A stretch of DNA of 12,364 nt from assembly GCA_035493195.1 (NCBI GenBank), contig DATJIM010000001.1:1-12364 (forward strand), in the 5' to 3' direction. Under the pieces are notes generated by a model. That model did no database searches. It saw only the letters and a list, made by a program, of their open reading frames with translations, and was not told where the DNA came from. Source of the DNA: Schlegelella_A sp035493195 (GTDB taxonomy: Bacteria > Pseudomonadota > Gammaproteobacteria > Burkholderiales > Burkholderiaceae_C). This document shows, one piece after another, positions 1 through 6,161 of the stretch; position 1 is the first letter of the stretch; each line of letters begins with the position of its first letter. The position numbers were made by a program, and so were the translations under genes.

Positions 1-1
1 C

Positions 2-1012
2 GTCGACGAGGTGCACCGCTTCAACAAGAGCCAGCAGGACGCGTTCCTGCCGCACGTCGAGTCGGGGCTCTTCACCTTCATCGGCGCGACGACCGAGAAC
101 CCGTCGTTCGAGGTCAACTCGGCGCTGCTGTCGCGCGCCACCGTGCACGTGCTGAAGCCGCTCGACGACGCCGACCTCGCGACGCTGCTCGACCGCGCCG
201 AGGCGCTGCTCGAGGCGCCGCCGCTTTCGACGGCAGCGCGCGAGCGGCTGATCGGCTACGCCGACGGCGACGCGCGGCGCTTGCTGAACGCCTACGAGAA
301 CCTGGTCGAGACCGTGCGCACCGCGCGCCGCGACAGCGCCGGCGATGCCGCGCGCGCGGCGATCGACGAAGCGACGCTCGAGCATGCGCTCGGCGAGCAG
401 CTGCGCCGCTACGACAAGGGCGGCGAGCAGTTCTACGACACGATCTCGGCGCTCCACAAGGCGGTGCGCGGCAGCGACCCGGACGCGTCGTTGTACTGGT
501 TCGTTCGGATGATCGACGGCGGTGTCGACCCGCGCTACGCGGCGCGGCGGCTGGTGCGGATGGCGAGCGAGGACATCGGCCTCGCCGACCCGCGCGCGCT
601 GCGCCTCGCGCTCGACGCCGCCGAGACGTACGAGCGGCTCGGCTCGCCCGAGGGCGAGCTCGCGCTCGCCGAAGCCGTCGTCTATCTTGCGATGGCGCCG
701 AAGTCGAACGCCGTCTACGTGGCCTACAACGCGGCGCGCGCCTGGATCAAGGGCGATCGCACGCGGCCGGTGCCGCTGCGGCTGCGCAACGCGCCGACGT
801 CGCTGATGAAGGGCCTCGACTACGGCAAGGGCTATCGCTACGCGCACGACGAGGGCGGTGCGTTCGCCGCCGGCGAGCGCTACTGGCCCGACGACATGGA
901 GGCGCAGGAGTTCTACCGCCCGGCGCCGCGCGGCCTCGAGATCTCGATCGGCGATCGCCTCGCCGAGCTGCGCCGCCTCAACGAGGAAGCGGCCGGCGCG
1001 AAGAAGAAGTGA
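2..1012 (+). CDS. rarA: Replication-associated recombination protein A (RarA/MgsA), 5' end missing
   Basis: AAA+ ATPase of the clamp-loader clade that acts at stalled replication forks. The frame is open from base 2, giving 336 residues; compared with the usual length of about 430-450, roughly the first 110 residues including Walker A lie outside the window. The fragment opens in Walker B (VDEVHRFNK), followed by the sensor 1 strand FIGATTENPSF (about 27-36) and the LLSRA arginine-finger region (about 43-46). The C-terminal tetramerisation domain is clear: YDKGGEQFYDTISALHKA, then a segment ending SEDIGLADPRAL, then LRNAPTSLMKGLDYGKGYRY. No truncation other than the window edge is seen. It ends one base before the convergent dehydrogenase gene. 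Family assignment is very secure; the biological role is from E. coli RarA and yeast Mgs1. Confidence 0.96.
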   Translation, partial: VDEVHRFNKSQQDAFLPHVESGLFTFIGATTENPSFEVNSALLSRATVHVLKPLDDADLATLLDRAEALLEAPPLSTAARERLIGYADGDARRLLNAYENLVETVRTARRDSAGDAARAAIDEATLEHALGEQLRRYDKGGEQFYDTISALHKAVRGSDPDASLYWFVRMIDGGVDPRYAARRLVRMASEDIGLADPRALRLALDAAETYERLGSPEGELALAEAVVYLAMAPKSNAVYVAYNAARAWIKGDRTRPVPLRLRNAPTSLMKGLDYGKGYRYAHDEGGAFAAGERYWPDDMEAQEFYRPAPRGLEISIGDRLAELRRLNEEAAGAKKK

Positions 1013-1013
1013 T

Positions 1014-1883
1014 CTAGAAGCCGGGCTTGAGCGCCGTCGGCGTGCGCGCGAAGACGGCGTCGGGGACGAAGAAGTCGGCCTGCAGCGGACCGGCGTGGCC
1101 GGGCGGTGCGTAGCGCGAGAAATCGCTGACGCCCTCGGCGCGCAGCACCTCCTCGTCGATGAAGAAGTTGCCGCTGCACGCGCGTGCCGGGCGCGAGACG
1201 ATCGCGTGCGCGGCGTCGGCCATGATCTCGGGGCTGCGGCACTCGGCCGCCATCGCGTCGCCGCCGAGCGCGAAGCGGACCGCGGCGGTGTCGATCGCAG
1301 TCAGCGGCCAGAGCGAGTTGACGGCGACGCCGCGGCCTTTCAGCTCGGCTCCCATGCCGAGCGTGCACAGGCTCATGCCGAACTTGGCGATCGTGTACGC
1401 GACGTGGCCGGCGAACCACTTCGGGTCGAGGTCGAGCGGCGGCGCGATGTTGAGGATGTGCGGGTTTGCCGACTTCAGCAGGTGCGGCAGCGTTGCCTTC
1501 GAGCACAGGAACGTGCCGCGCGCGTTGACCTGGTTCATCAGGTCGTAGCGCTTCATCTCGGTGTGCAGCGTGTCGGTGAGCGAGATCGCACTCGCGTTGT
1601 TGACGCAGACGTCGATGCCGCCGAACGTCGCGACGCCCTGCTCGACCGCGGCGAGAACCTGCGCCTCGTCGCGGATGTCGCAGACGACCGGGAGCGCCTT
1701 GCCGCCCGCAGCGGCGACCTGCTCGGCGGCGCTGAAGACGGTCCCCGGCAGCTTTGGATGCGGCTCGGAAGTCTTCGCCGCGAGGATGATGTTGGCGCCG
1801 TCGCGGGCGAGCCTGCAGGCGATCGCCAAGCCGATGCCGCGGCTGGCTCCGGAAATGAAGACGGTCCTGCCCTGCAATGCCAT
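1014..1883 (-). CDS. HSDL2-like short-chain dehydrogenase/reductase
   Basis: Predicted NAD(P)-dependent oxidoreductase of 289 residues, resembling the SDR domain of hydroxysteroid dehydrogenase-like protein 2; the natural substrate is unknown. The Rossmann nucleotide loop is SGASRGIG (11-18), the family stretch AAKTSEPHPKLPGT follows (35-48), then VNNAS (94-98) and the YTIAK motif with Tyr163 and Lys167. The position normally holding the catalytic Ser, in the family motif NISPPL, reads NIAPPL with Ala147. The start at 1883 matches the usual family N-terminus (MALxGKT-like) and has a G-rich run upstream. In-frame alternatives are ATG at 1925 and TTG at 1940; the latter directly follows an AGGAGG, so up to 19 more residues are possible. 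It has no sterol-carrier domain at its C-terminus. It is convergent with rarA and divergent from livH. Confidence 0.9.
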   Translation of the reverse strand: MALQGRTVFISGASRGIGLAIACRLARDGANIILAAKTSEPHPKLPGTVFSAAEQVAAAGGKALPVVCDIRDEAQVLAAVEQGVATFGGIDVCVNNASAISLTDTLHTEMKRYDLMNQVNARGTFLCSKATLPHLLKSANPHILNIAPPLDLDPKWFAGHVAYTIAKFGMSLCTLGMGAELKGRGVAVNSLWPLTAIDTAAVRFALGGDAMAAECRSPEIMADAAHAIVSRPARACSGNFFIDEEVLRAEGVSDFSRYAPPGHAGPLQADFFVPDAVFARTPTALKPGF

Positions 1884-2103
1884 GGCGCCCCCCGGTCGTC
1901 GTCGGCGAGCGAGCGTTGTCCACATCGGCGGCGAAGTCAACCTCCTCCGGTCGGTCTCCGGTCAGAAAGCCATGGGGTCCGACCCTAGCCGAGGGCAGGG
2001 GAATTGCTAATAGAGTCGGCGCGAATGATCATGCCCGGGCGCTCTCTTCGTTCGCTGCCCTCCGAGGCCTGTCAGTACCTTGGAGCGGCCCGGCGGTACT
2101 GAC
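1884..2103. promoter_or_regulatory. Divergent control region between the dehydrogenase gene and livH
   Basis: This 220-base non-coding stretch must carry promoters for the dehydrogenase (leftward) and the liv genes (rightward). Visible structure: a near-direct repeat of TCCGGTC at 1946-1952 and 1957-1963, spaced 11 bases (about one helical turn); an odd palindrome GGGTC-C-GACCC at 1975-1985; a short AT-richer patch around 2001-2014; and the inverted repeat at 2070-2104, listed separately. A weak rightward sigma-70-like pair is TTGCTA (2004-2009) and GATCAT (2027-2032), 17 bases apart, each matching 4 of 6 consensus bases. I regard that promoter as a suggestion only. Confidence 0.45.
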
Positions 2104-2104
2104 A
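2070..2104 (+). promoter_or_regulatory. Perfect 10-bp inverted repeat abutting the livH start codon
   Basis: The left arm TGTCAGTACC (2070-2079) and right arm GGTACTGACA (2095-2104) are exact reverse complements separated by 15 bases. The last base of the right arm is the A of the livH ATG. The only good Shine-Dalgarno-like string nearby, GGAG at 2082-2085, lies in the loop and is too far from the ATG on the linear message (18 bases). In RNA this would be a 9-10 bp hairpin covering the bases just before the start codon; in DNA it could be an operator with half-sites 25 bases apart. Which of these is real cannot be decided from one sequence. Confidence 0.5.
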
Positions 2105-3027
2105 TGGACACCTTCATCCAGCAGATCATCAACGGGCTGGTCCTCGGCAGCGTCTATGCGCTCGTCGCGCTCGGCTACACGATGGTCTACGGGATCATCA
2201 ACCTCATCAACTTCGCGCACGGCGAAGTGCTGATGGTCGGCGCGCTGACGAGCTGGACCGTCGTCACGCTGCTCGCCGGGTCCGGGCTGCCCGGCTGGGC
2301 GATGCTCCTCATCTCGCTTGCCGCCGCGGTCGTCGTCTGCGCGGTGCTCAACTTCACGATCGAGAAGATCGCCTACCGGCCGCTGCGCAACGCGCCGCGG
2401 CTGGCGCCGCTCATCACCGCGATGGGAATGAGCCTGCTGCTGCAGACGCTGGCGATGATCATCTGGAAGCCGAACTACAAGTCGTATCCGATCCTGCTGC
2501 CGGGCGACCCGCACACGGTCTTCGGAGCCGTCATCAACAACGTGCAGCTGCTGATCCTGGCGGCGACGGTGGTGACGCTGTCGGGCCTGATGTACCTCGT
2601 CAACCGCACCCGGCTCGGCCGCGCGATGCGCGCCACCGCGGAGAACCCGCGCGTCGCCGCGCTGATGGGCGTCAAGCCCGACACCGTCATTTCGGCGACG
2701 TTCGTGATCGGTGCCGCGCTCGCCGCGCTCGCCGGCGTGATGTACGCAGCCAACTACGGCTCGGTACAGCACACGATGGGCTTCCTGCCCGGGCTGAAGG
2801 CGTTCACGGCGGCGGTCTTCGGCGGCATCGGCAATCTCGCAGGCGCGATGGTCGGCGGCGTCCTGCTCGGCCTCATCGAATCGCTCGGCGCCGGCTACAT
2901 CGGCGACTTCACCGGCGGCGTCCTCGGCAGCAACTACCAAGACATCTTCGCCTTCATCGTCCTCATCCTCGTGCTCACGCTCAGGCCCCAGGGCCTGCTC
3001 GGCGAACGCGTCGCCGACCGCGCATGA
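2104..3027 (+). CDS. livH: Branched-chain amino acid ABC transporter permease LivH
   Basis: Inner-membrane permease subunit, 307 residues, about the same length as E. coli LivH (308). Landmarks: an N-terminal membrane segment with GLVLGSVYALVALGYTMVYG (11-30), the family motif INLINFAHGE (32-41), and the cytoplasmic coupling loop GRAMRATAENPRVAALMGV (172-190), which contacts the ATPase subunits. The C-terminus ends in LRPQGLLGERV, typical of the family. The ATG at 2104 gives the usual N-terminus MDTFIQQIINGL; an in-frame TTG at 2080 would add eight residues with no family match and lies in a hairpin loop. It overlaps livM by four bases (ATGA), so the two are likely translationally coupled. 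Substrate within the branched-chain/neutral amino acid family is not decided by sequence alone. Confidence 0.95.
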   Translation: MDTFIQQIINGLVLGSVYALVALGYTMVYGIINLINFAHGEVLMVGALTSWTVVTLLAGSGLPGWAMLLISLAAAVVVCAVLNFTIEKIAYRPLRNAPRLAPLITAMGMSLLLQTLAMIIWKPNYKSYPILLPGDPHTVFGAVINNVQLLILAATVVTLSGLMYLVNRTRLGRAMRATAENPRVAALMGVKPDTVISATFVIGAALAALAGVMYAANYGSVQHTMGFLPGLKAFTAAVFGGIGNLAGAMVGGVLLGLIESLGAGYIGDFTGGVLGSNYQDIFAFIVLILVLTLRPQGLLGERVADRA

Positions 3028-4244
3028 AGACCTTCGCCGAGGCCGACGGCAAGCAGAAGCTCGCCGTGTTCCTGCTCGCCGCGCTTGCGCTCTGCGTGCT
3101 TCCCTTCGTCGTCCAGATGGCGGGCAACGCGTGGGTGCGGATCATCGACATCGCGTTGCTCTACGTGTTGCTCGCGCTCGGCCTCAACATCGTCGTCGGC
3201 TATGCGGGCCTGCTCGACCTCGGCTACGTCGCGTTCTATGCGGTCGGCGCCTACACCCTCGGGCTGCTGGCGTCGCCGCAGCTCACCGACACCTTCCCGG
3301 CGATCGCCGCCGCGTTCCCGAACGGCCTGCACTCGCCATGGTGGATCGTCATCCCGCTCGGTGCTCTCGTCGCGGGCGGCGCCGGCGTCCTGCTCGGCGC
3401 ACCGACACTGAAGCTGCGCGGCGACTACCTCGCGATCGTGACGCTCGGCTTCGGCGAGATCGTGCGCGTCTTCCTCAACAACCTCGACGCGCCGGTCAAC
3501 ATCACCAACGGACCCAAGGGGATCGCCGGCATCGACGAGATCAGGATGTTCGACGTCTCGCTCGGCCAGACGCAGAGCTTTCTCGGCCTCGAGTGGCCGA
3601 AGGTCACCAACTACTACTTCGTGCTGCTGGTCCTGTGCGTGCTCGCCGTCGTCATCTGCTGGCGGCTCGAGCGCAGCCGCATCGGGCGCGCCTGGATGGC
3701 GATCCGCGAAGACGAGGTCGCCGCGAAGTCGATGGGGATCAACACCCGCAACCTCAAGCTGCTCGCGTTCGGCATGGGCGCGACGTTCGGCGGCGTCTCG
3801 GGCGTCATGTTCGCGAGCTTCCAGGGCTTCATCTCGCCGGAGTCGTTCAGCCTCCCCGAGTCGGTGATGATCGTCGCCATGGTCGTGCTCGGCGGCATCG
3901 GCCATCTGCCCGGCGTCATCGTCGGCGCGTTGCTCCTCGCCGCACTTCCCGAGGTGCTGCGCTACGTCGCCAGCCCGCTGCAGGAGATGACCGACGGCCG
4001 CCTCGACGCGTCGATCCTGCGCCAGCTCCTGATCGCGGTCGCGATGATCGGGATCATGCTGTCGCGGCCGCGCGGCCTGTGGCCGTCGCCCGAGCACGGC
4101 AAGGTCGGCGCGCGCGCGCCATCGCCGCAGTCGACGGCGACTCCGGGAGCGATCGACGGCGAGCTGCCCCAGCAAGTTCACGCGCACCTCACCGCGGCGC
4201 GCCAGATCCCGCCCGCGGCGACCCACATCGCGCCCAGCGAGTGA
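3024..4244 (+). CDS. livM: Branched-chain amino acid ABC transporter permease LivM with a polar C-terminal tail
   Basis: Second inner-membrane permease of the importer, 406 residues. The family signature LGLNIVVGYAGLLDLGYVAF occupies about 52-71, LRGDYLAIVTLGFGEIVR about 131-148, and the ATPase-coupling loop GRAWMAIREDEVAAKSMGI 221-239. The membrane domain ends at LSRPRGLWPSPEHGK (about 346-360). Residues 361-406 form a 46-residue tail rich in Ala, Pro, Gln and Ser with no membrane segment; it is likely cytoplasmic and disordered. The start overlaps the livH stop (ATGA). The stop lies two bases before the livG ATG, and an in-frame GTG for livG overlaps it. Family assignment is certain; the function of the tail is unknown. 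Confidence 0.95.
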   Translation: MKTFAEADGKQKLAVFLLAALALCVLPFVVQMAGNAWVRIIDIALLYVLLALGLNIVVGYAGLLDLGYVAFYAVGAYTLGLLASPQLTDTFPAIAAAFPNGLHSPWWIVIPLGALVAGGAGVLLGAPTLKLRGDYLAIVTLGFGEIVRVFLNNLDAPVNITNGPKGIAGIDEIRMFDVSLGQTQSFLGLEWPKVTNYYFVLLVLCVLAVVICWRLERSRIGRAWMAIREDEVAAKSMGINTRNLKLLAFGMGATFGGVSGVMFASFQGFISPESFSLPESVMIVAMVVLGGIGHLPGVIVGALLLAALPEVLRYVASPLQEMTDGRLDASILRQLLIAVAMIGIMLSRPRGLWPSPEHGKVGARAPSPQSTATPGAIDGELPQQVHAHLTAARQIPPAATHIAPSE

Positions 4245-4246
4245 CG

Positions 4247-5023
4247 ATGCCCGAGCCGATCCTTCGCGTCACTTCGGTGTCGAAGCGCTTCGGCGGTCTG
4301 CAGGCGCTCTCGGACGTCGGCATCACGATCGAGCCGGGGCAGATCTACGGCCTGATCGGGCCGAACGGCGCCGGCAAGACGACGTTCTTCAACGTCCTCA
4401 CCGGCCTCTACGCGCCCGACTCGGGATCGTTCGAGCTCGGCGGCAAGCCGTACCGGCCGAGCGCGGTTCACGAGGTCGCCAAGGCGGGAATCGCGCGCAC
4501 GTTCCAGAACATCCGCCTGTTCTCCGACATGACCGCGCTCGAGAACGTGATGGTCGGCCGCCACGTGCGGACGAGGTCCGGCCTCGTCGGCGCGGTGCTG
4601 CGAACGAAGGGCTTCCTCAGCGAGGAGGCGGCGATCGCGCGGCGCGCCCGCGAGCTGCTCGAGTACGTCGGCATCGCGGCCTTCGCCGAATACAAGGCGC
4701 GCACACTCAGCTACGGCGACCAGCGTCGGCTCGAGGTCGCGCGCGCGCTCGCGACCGATCCCAAGCTGATCGCGCTCGACGAGCCCGCGGCGGGAATGAA
4801 CACGACCGAGAAGGTGACGCTGCGCTTGCTGATCGACCGGATCCGCAACGACGGCCGCACCATCCTGCTGATCGAGCACGACGTCAAGCTCGTCATGGGC
4901 CTGTGCGACCGCGTGACGGTGCTCGACTACGGCAAGCAGATCGCCGAAGGGACGCCAGCCGAGGTGCAGCGCAACGAAAAGGTCATCGAGGCGTACCTCG
5001 GTTCGAGCCACGTGGCGCACTGA
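4247..5023 (+). CDS. livG: Branched-chain amino acid ABC transporter ATP-binding protein LivG
   Basis: Cytoplasmic ATPase subunit, 258 residues. Walker A is GPNGAGKT (38-45), the Q-loop glutamine lies in RTFQNIRLF (84-92), the ABC signature is the variant LSYGDQ (154-159), Walker B is LIALDEP (174-180), and the switch histidine is His211 in IEHD. The sequence AAGMN after Walker B and the long insert between Q-loop and signature are typical of LivG rather than LivF. The ATG at 4247 is two bases after livM. A GTG at 4241 is in frame, would add two residues and would overlap the livM stop as GTGA, so either start implies coupling. The nucleotide-binding motifs look intact. Confidence 0.95.
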   Translation: MPEPILRVTSVSKRFGGLQALSDVGITIEPGQIYGLIGPNGAGKTTFFNVLTGLYAPDSGSFELGGKPYRPSAVHEVAKAGIARTFQNIRLFSDMTALENVMVGRHVRTRSGLVGAVLRTKGFLSEEAAIARRARELLEYVGIAAFAEYKARTLSYGDQRRLEVARALATDPKLIALDEPAAGMNTTEKVTLRLLIDRIRNDGRTILLIEHDVKLVMGLCDRVTVLDYGKQIAEGTPAEVQRNEKVIEAYLGSSHVAH

Positions 5024-5026
5024 ACG

Positions 5027-5779
5027 ATGGCGACGGCGGCAACGGGGCAAAGCGGCGCGACCGGCGCGGCGGCGCTGCTGCGCGTCAACGGTCTCAAGGT
5101 CGCGTACGGCGGCATCCAGGCGGTCAAGGGCGTCTCGTTCGAGGTCCGCCAGGGCGAGCTCGTCAGCCTCATCGGCGCCAACGGCGCCGGCAAGACGACG
5201 ACGCTGAAGGCGGTCACGGGAACGCAGCCCGCCGCCGGCGGCGAGATCGAATTCCTGGGCCGCAGCATTCGCGGCCAGGGCGCGTGGGACCTCGTCAAGC
5301 AGGGCCTCGTCATGGTCCCCGAAGGCCGCGGCGTGTTCGCGCGGATGACGATCGTCGAGAACCTGCAGATGGGCGCGTTCGTCCGCGACGACGCGCCCGG
5401 CATCAGCGCCGACATCGAGCGTGTCTTCACGACCTTTCCGCGCCTGAAGGAGCGCCGCCACCAGCTCGCGGGCACGATGAGCGGCGGCGAGCAGCAGATG
5501 CTCGCCATGGGGCGCGCGCTGATGTCGCGGCCGAAGGTGCTGCTGATGGACGAGCCGTCGATGGGCCTCTCGCCGATCATGGTCGACAAGATCTTCGAGG
5601 TCGTCGAGGACATCCACCGCGAGGGCACGACGATCCTGCTCGTCGAGCAGAACGCGAGCCGCGCCCTGCAGCTCGCTTCGCGCGGCTACGTGATGGACAG
5701 CGGCGAGGTGACGATGAGCGGCGACGCCAAGGCGCTGCTCGCCGATCCCAAGGTGCGCGCCGCGTATCTCGGCGAATAG
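5027..5779 (+). CDS. livF: Branched-chain amino acid ABC transporter ATP-binding protein LivF
   Basis: Second ATPase of the importer, 250 residues, expected to pair with LivG. Walker A is GANGAGKT (50-57), the ABC signature region is MSGGEQQ (151-157), Walker B is VLLMDEP (171-177) followed by SMGLSP, and the switch position reads VEQN with Gln208 in place of His, which is normal for LivF. The Q-loop region reads VPEGRGVFARMTIVENL, a LivF hallmark. The first 17 residues (Ala/Gly/Thr-rich) precede the conserved core, which begins at LLRVNGLKVAYGG. The gene starts three bases after the livG stop with a poor Shine-Dalgarno, consistent with reinitiation. Confidence 0.95.
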   Translation: MATAATGQSGATGAAALLRVNGLKVAYGGIQAVKGVSFEVRQGELVSLIGANGAGKTTTLKAVTGTQPAAGGEIEFLGRSIRGQGAWDLVKQGLVMVPEGRGVFARMTIVENLQMGAFVRDDAPGISADIERVFTTFPRLKERRHQLAGTMSGGEQQMLAMGRALMSRPKVLLMDEPSMGLSPIMVDKIFEVVEDIHREGTTILLVEQNASRALQLASRGYVMDSGEVTMSGDAKALLADPKVRAAYLGE

Positions 5780-5798
5780 GCCGCGGGCCAGCGGCGCT

Positions 5799-6122
5799 GT
5801 GGCCGAGTTCCTCCTCGTCGTCACGACCGTCGCCGAGCGTGGCGATGCCGAGCGGCTCGCACGCACGCTCGTCGAGCGCGGCCTTGCCGCGTGCGCGCAG
5901 ATCGAGGCGATCGAGAGCGTCTACGCGTGGCAGGGGAGGGTCGAGCAAGGCGCCGAGCTTCGCATCCTCTTCAAGGTCGCGAGCGTCGCCTACGACGATG
6001 CCGAGCGGACGATCCGCGAGCTCCACCCGTACGAGCTGCCGGCGATCCACGCGATCGCGGTCGAGCGTGCCTGGCAGCCGTACCGCGATTGGGTCGAAGC
6101 GAATTCGCGGGCGATCGGCTAG
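5799..6122 (+). CDS. cutA: CutA family divalent-cation tolerance protein
   Basis: Small trimeric cytoplasmic protein of 107 residues, full length for the family. E. coli CutA1 binds Cu(II) and was linked to copper tolerance, but the molecular role of the family remains unclear. Matching features are the ferredoxin-like start FLLVVTTVAERGDAERLA, LAACAQI with Cys32 (29-35), the segment ESVYAWQG (39-46), RILFKV, and the highly conserved HPYELP (76-81). The GTG at 5799 is the only start in frame after the upstream stop. No clear ribosome binding site is seen. It lies 19 bases after livF on the same strand, so it may be read from the liv transcript, though no functional link is known. A palindromic structure overlaps its stop codon. 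Confidence 0.93.
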   Translation: MAEFLLVVTTVAERGDAERLARTLVERGLAACAQIEAIESVYAWQGRVEQGAELRILFKVASVAYDDAERTIRELHPYELPAIHAIAVERAWQPYRDWVEANSRAIG

Positions 6123-6161
6123 CCGCGCAAGCCGATCGATCACAGCTGCGATTCGATCGGC
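6112..6161. terminator. Three-armed inverted repeat between convergent cutA and phospholipase genes (possible bidirectional terminator)
   Basis: Arm A CGATCGGCT (6112-6120), arm B AGCCGATCGA (6130-6139) and arm C TCGATCGGC (6153-6161). A pairs perfectly with B over nine bases (loop of 9), and B pairs perfectly with C over nine bases (loop of 13), so the two hairpins exclude each other. A covers the cutA stop region; C lies in the last codons of the phospholipase gene. The location between convergent genes fits a shared transcription end, but no T-run follows on either strand, so it is not a textbook intrinsic terminator. Confidence 0.4.

Noticed and set aside
1018..1028. AAGCC-G-GGCTT palindrome after the rarA stop as a terminator
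   Set aside because: A one-base loop cannot form the full stem; the remaining 4-bp stem is too weak and no T-run follows.
858..1988. 376-codon plus-strand frame over the end of rarA and the dehydrogenase gene
   Set aside because: Antisense to the dehydrogenase, which has clear SDR motifs; the composition is artefactual.
2080..2103. TTG at 2080 as an alternative livH start
   Set aside because: Adds eight residues (MERPGGTD) with no family match and lies in the loop of the inverted repeat; the ATG at 2104 gives the usual LivH N-terminus.
2934..4226. 430-codon open frame opposite livM
   Set aside because: Charged, low-complexity antisense translation over a certain gene.
2104..5779. Urea (Urt) transporter instead of a Liv importer
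   Set aside because: The permeases have Liv-type length and motifs (307 and 406 residues); Urt permeases are usually longer, and no urea-related genes are nearby.
4178..5866. 562-codon open frame opposite livG and livF
   Set aside because: Antisense to two ATPase genes with all motifs intact; the translation is Arg/Ala/Asp-rich with no family features.
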